DNA of 64,000 bases, from NCBI GenBank assembly GCA_028280415.1, contig JANQLV010000057.1:38327-102326 (forward strand), read 5' to 3'. A program made the position numbers and the translations under genes. This DNA is from Saprospiraceae bacterium (GTDB lineage: Bacteria > Bacteroidota > Bacteroidia > Chitinophagales > Saprospiraceae). A model generated the notes under the pieces. The model ran no database searches. It saw nothing but the letters and a program-made list of their open reading frames with translations, and was not told where the DNA came from. Of the stretch, positions 63,836-64,000 are shown one piece after another. Every line of letters begins with the position of its first letter. Within the stretch, counting starts at the first letter, position 1.

Positions 63836-64000
63836 CGGTATTGGATTTTAAAAAAATGATACCATTTATTTTTCTGATAAACCAGCTGATCATAGGCTCC
63901 TTCGAGCCAGTATTTCCAGACCTTTTTGCTTTGAAATAATTCCAGGGAATCTCTGGGGAGCAGATAAGGCTTATTTATTTCTTGGATAAATCCGGGAACA
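63832..64000 (-). CDS. C-terminal part of an unknown protein (gene runs off the window)
   Basis: Open frame on the minus strand from 64000 to a TGA at 63834-63832. The visible 55 residues (LPRDSLELFQSKKVWKYW, YDQLVYQKNKWYHFFKIQYR) show no family that I recognise. The frame is supported by its ATGA overlap with the next gene. Confidence 0.6.
   Translation of the reverse strand, partial: VPGFIQEINKPYLLPRDSLELFQSKKVWKYWLEGAYDQLVYQKNKWYHFFKIQYR

Noticed and set aside
1..64000. tRNA, rRNA, integrase or insertion sequence
   Set aside because: Intergenic spaces were read for tRNA-like cloverleaf ends, terminal inverted repeats and transposase frames. Nothing convincing was seen, although a short or degenerate copy could be missed without a covariance search.

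Overview
This window is a stretch of Bacteroidota DNA. The evidence is consistent: type IX secretion C-terminal sorting domain on a C25 peptidase, a UpxY-like NusG paralogue, a DUF6089-type beta-barrel, Bacteroidetes -7 promoter boxes (TAnnTTTG), few Shine-Dalgarno sequences, and an AT-rich base composition. The gene style resembles Saprospiria/Lewinella-like marine bacteria, but the sequence alone does not fix the genus. Several genes start with TTG or GTG.

Layout. (1) 1-28232, all on the minus strand: a large surface-polysaccharide locus. Reading downstream from the right it has a Wza-like SLBB export protein, an HTH-nucleotidyltransferase regulator, a UpxY/NusG-like antiterminator, nucleotide-sugar enzymes (TviB/WbpO, WbpP, WbpE/WlbC, RfbE-like), then Wzz, a WlbB acetyltransferase fused to an IVP four-helix domain, WlbA, a WbmS-like deacetylase, two formyltransferase-like proteins, a 2-epimerase fused to a decayed deacetylase-like domain, Wzx, a TylF-like methyltransferase, WecE, a WecF-like transferase, two AsnB-like amidotransferases, a GT4, an EpsG-like polymerase and a deacetylase. 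The wza-like gene and the wzz-led operon share a promoter block plus a 5' hairpin. (2) 28512-35329: cobalamin-dependent methionine synthase (metH), and divergently cysC-cysD-cysN for PAPS synthesis. (3) 35390-38812: Wzi/RemB-like barrel, rpsU (ribosomal protein S21), DUF6089-like barrel. (4) 39113-42837: a complete plasmid-type replication and partition module: small ParA plus ribbon-helix-helix partner, a family of ACTGAAAT palindromes, an AT-rich segment, 15 iterons and a Rep_3 initiator. (5) 43097-56788: a C25/PorU2-like peptidase, then an ABC-transporter-dependent polysaccharide locus (Wzm, Wzt, methyltransferase, four glycosyltransferase-like genes, an HTTM-like membrane protein). (6) 56840-64000: a third AsnB on the opposite strand, flanked by duplicated sequence, then an acetyltransferase, a DUF7033/deacetylase-like protein, GT4, a PD40 propeller protein and two small minus-strand genes.

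How it works together. The left locus can in principle make UDP-GlcNAc(3NAc)A/ManNAc3NAcA-type diacetamido uronic acids (dehydrogenase, WlbA, WbpE, WlbB, 2-epimerase), UDP-GalNAcA, and a dTDP-4-amino-4,6-dideoxygalactose derivative (WecE; transferred by a WecF-like enzyme, possibly N-formylated), with uronamide formation by AsnB-like enzymes, Wzx/Wzy assembly and Wzz/Wza export. The right locus exports a second glycan by Wzm/Wzt. The most notable feature is a plasmid-style iteron origin and type Ib-like partition system 1.5 kb from a ribosomal protein gene and close to metH. This suggests a chromid/megaplasmid that carries core genes, or a plasmid captured by a chromosome.
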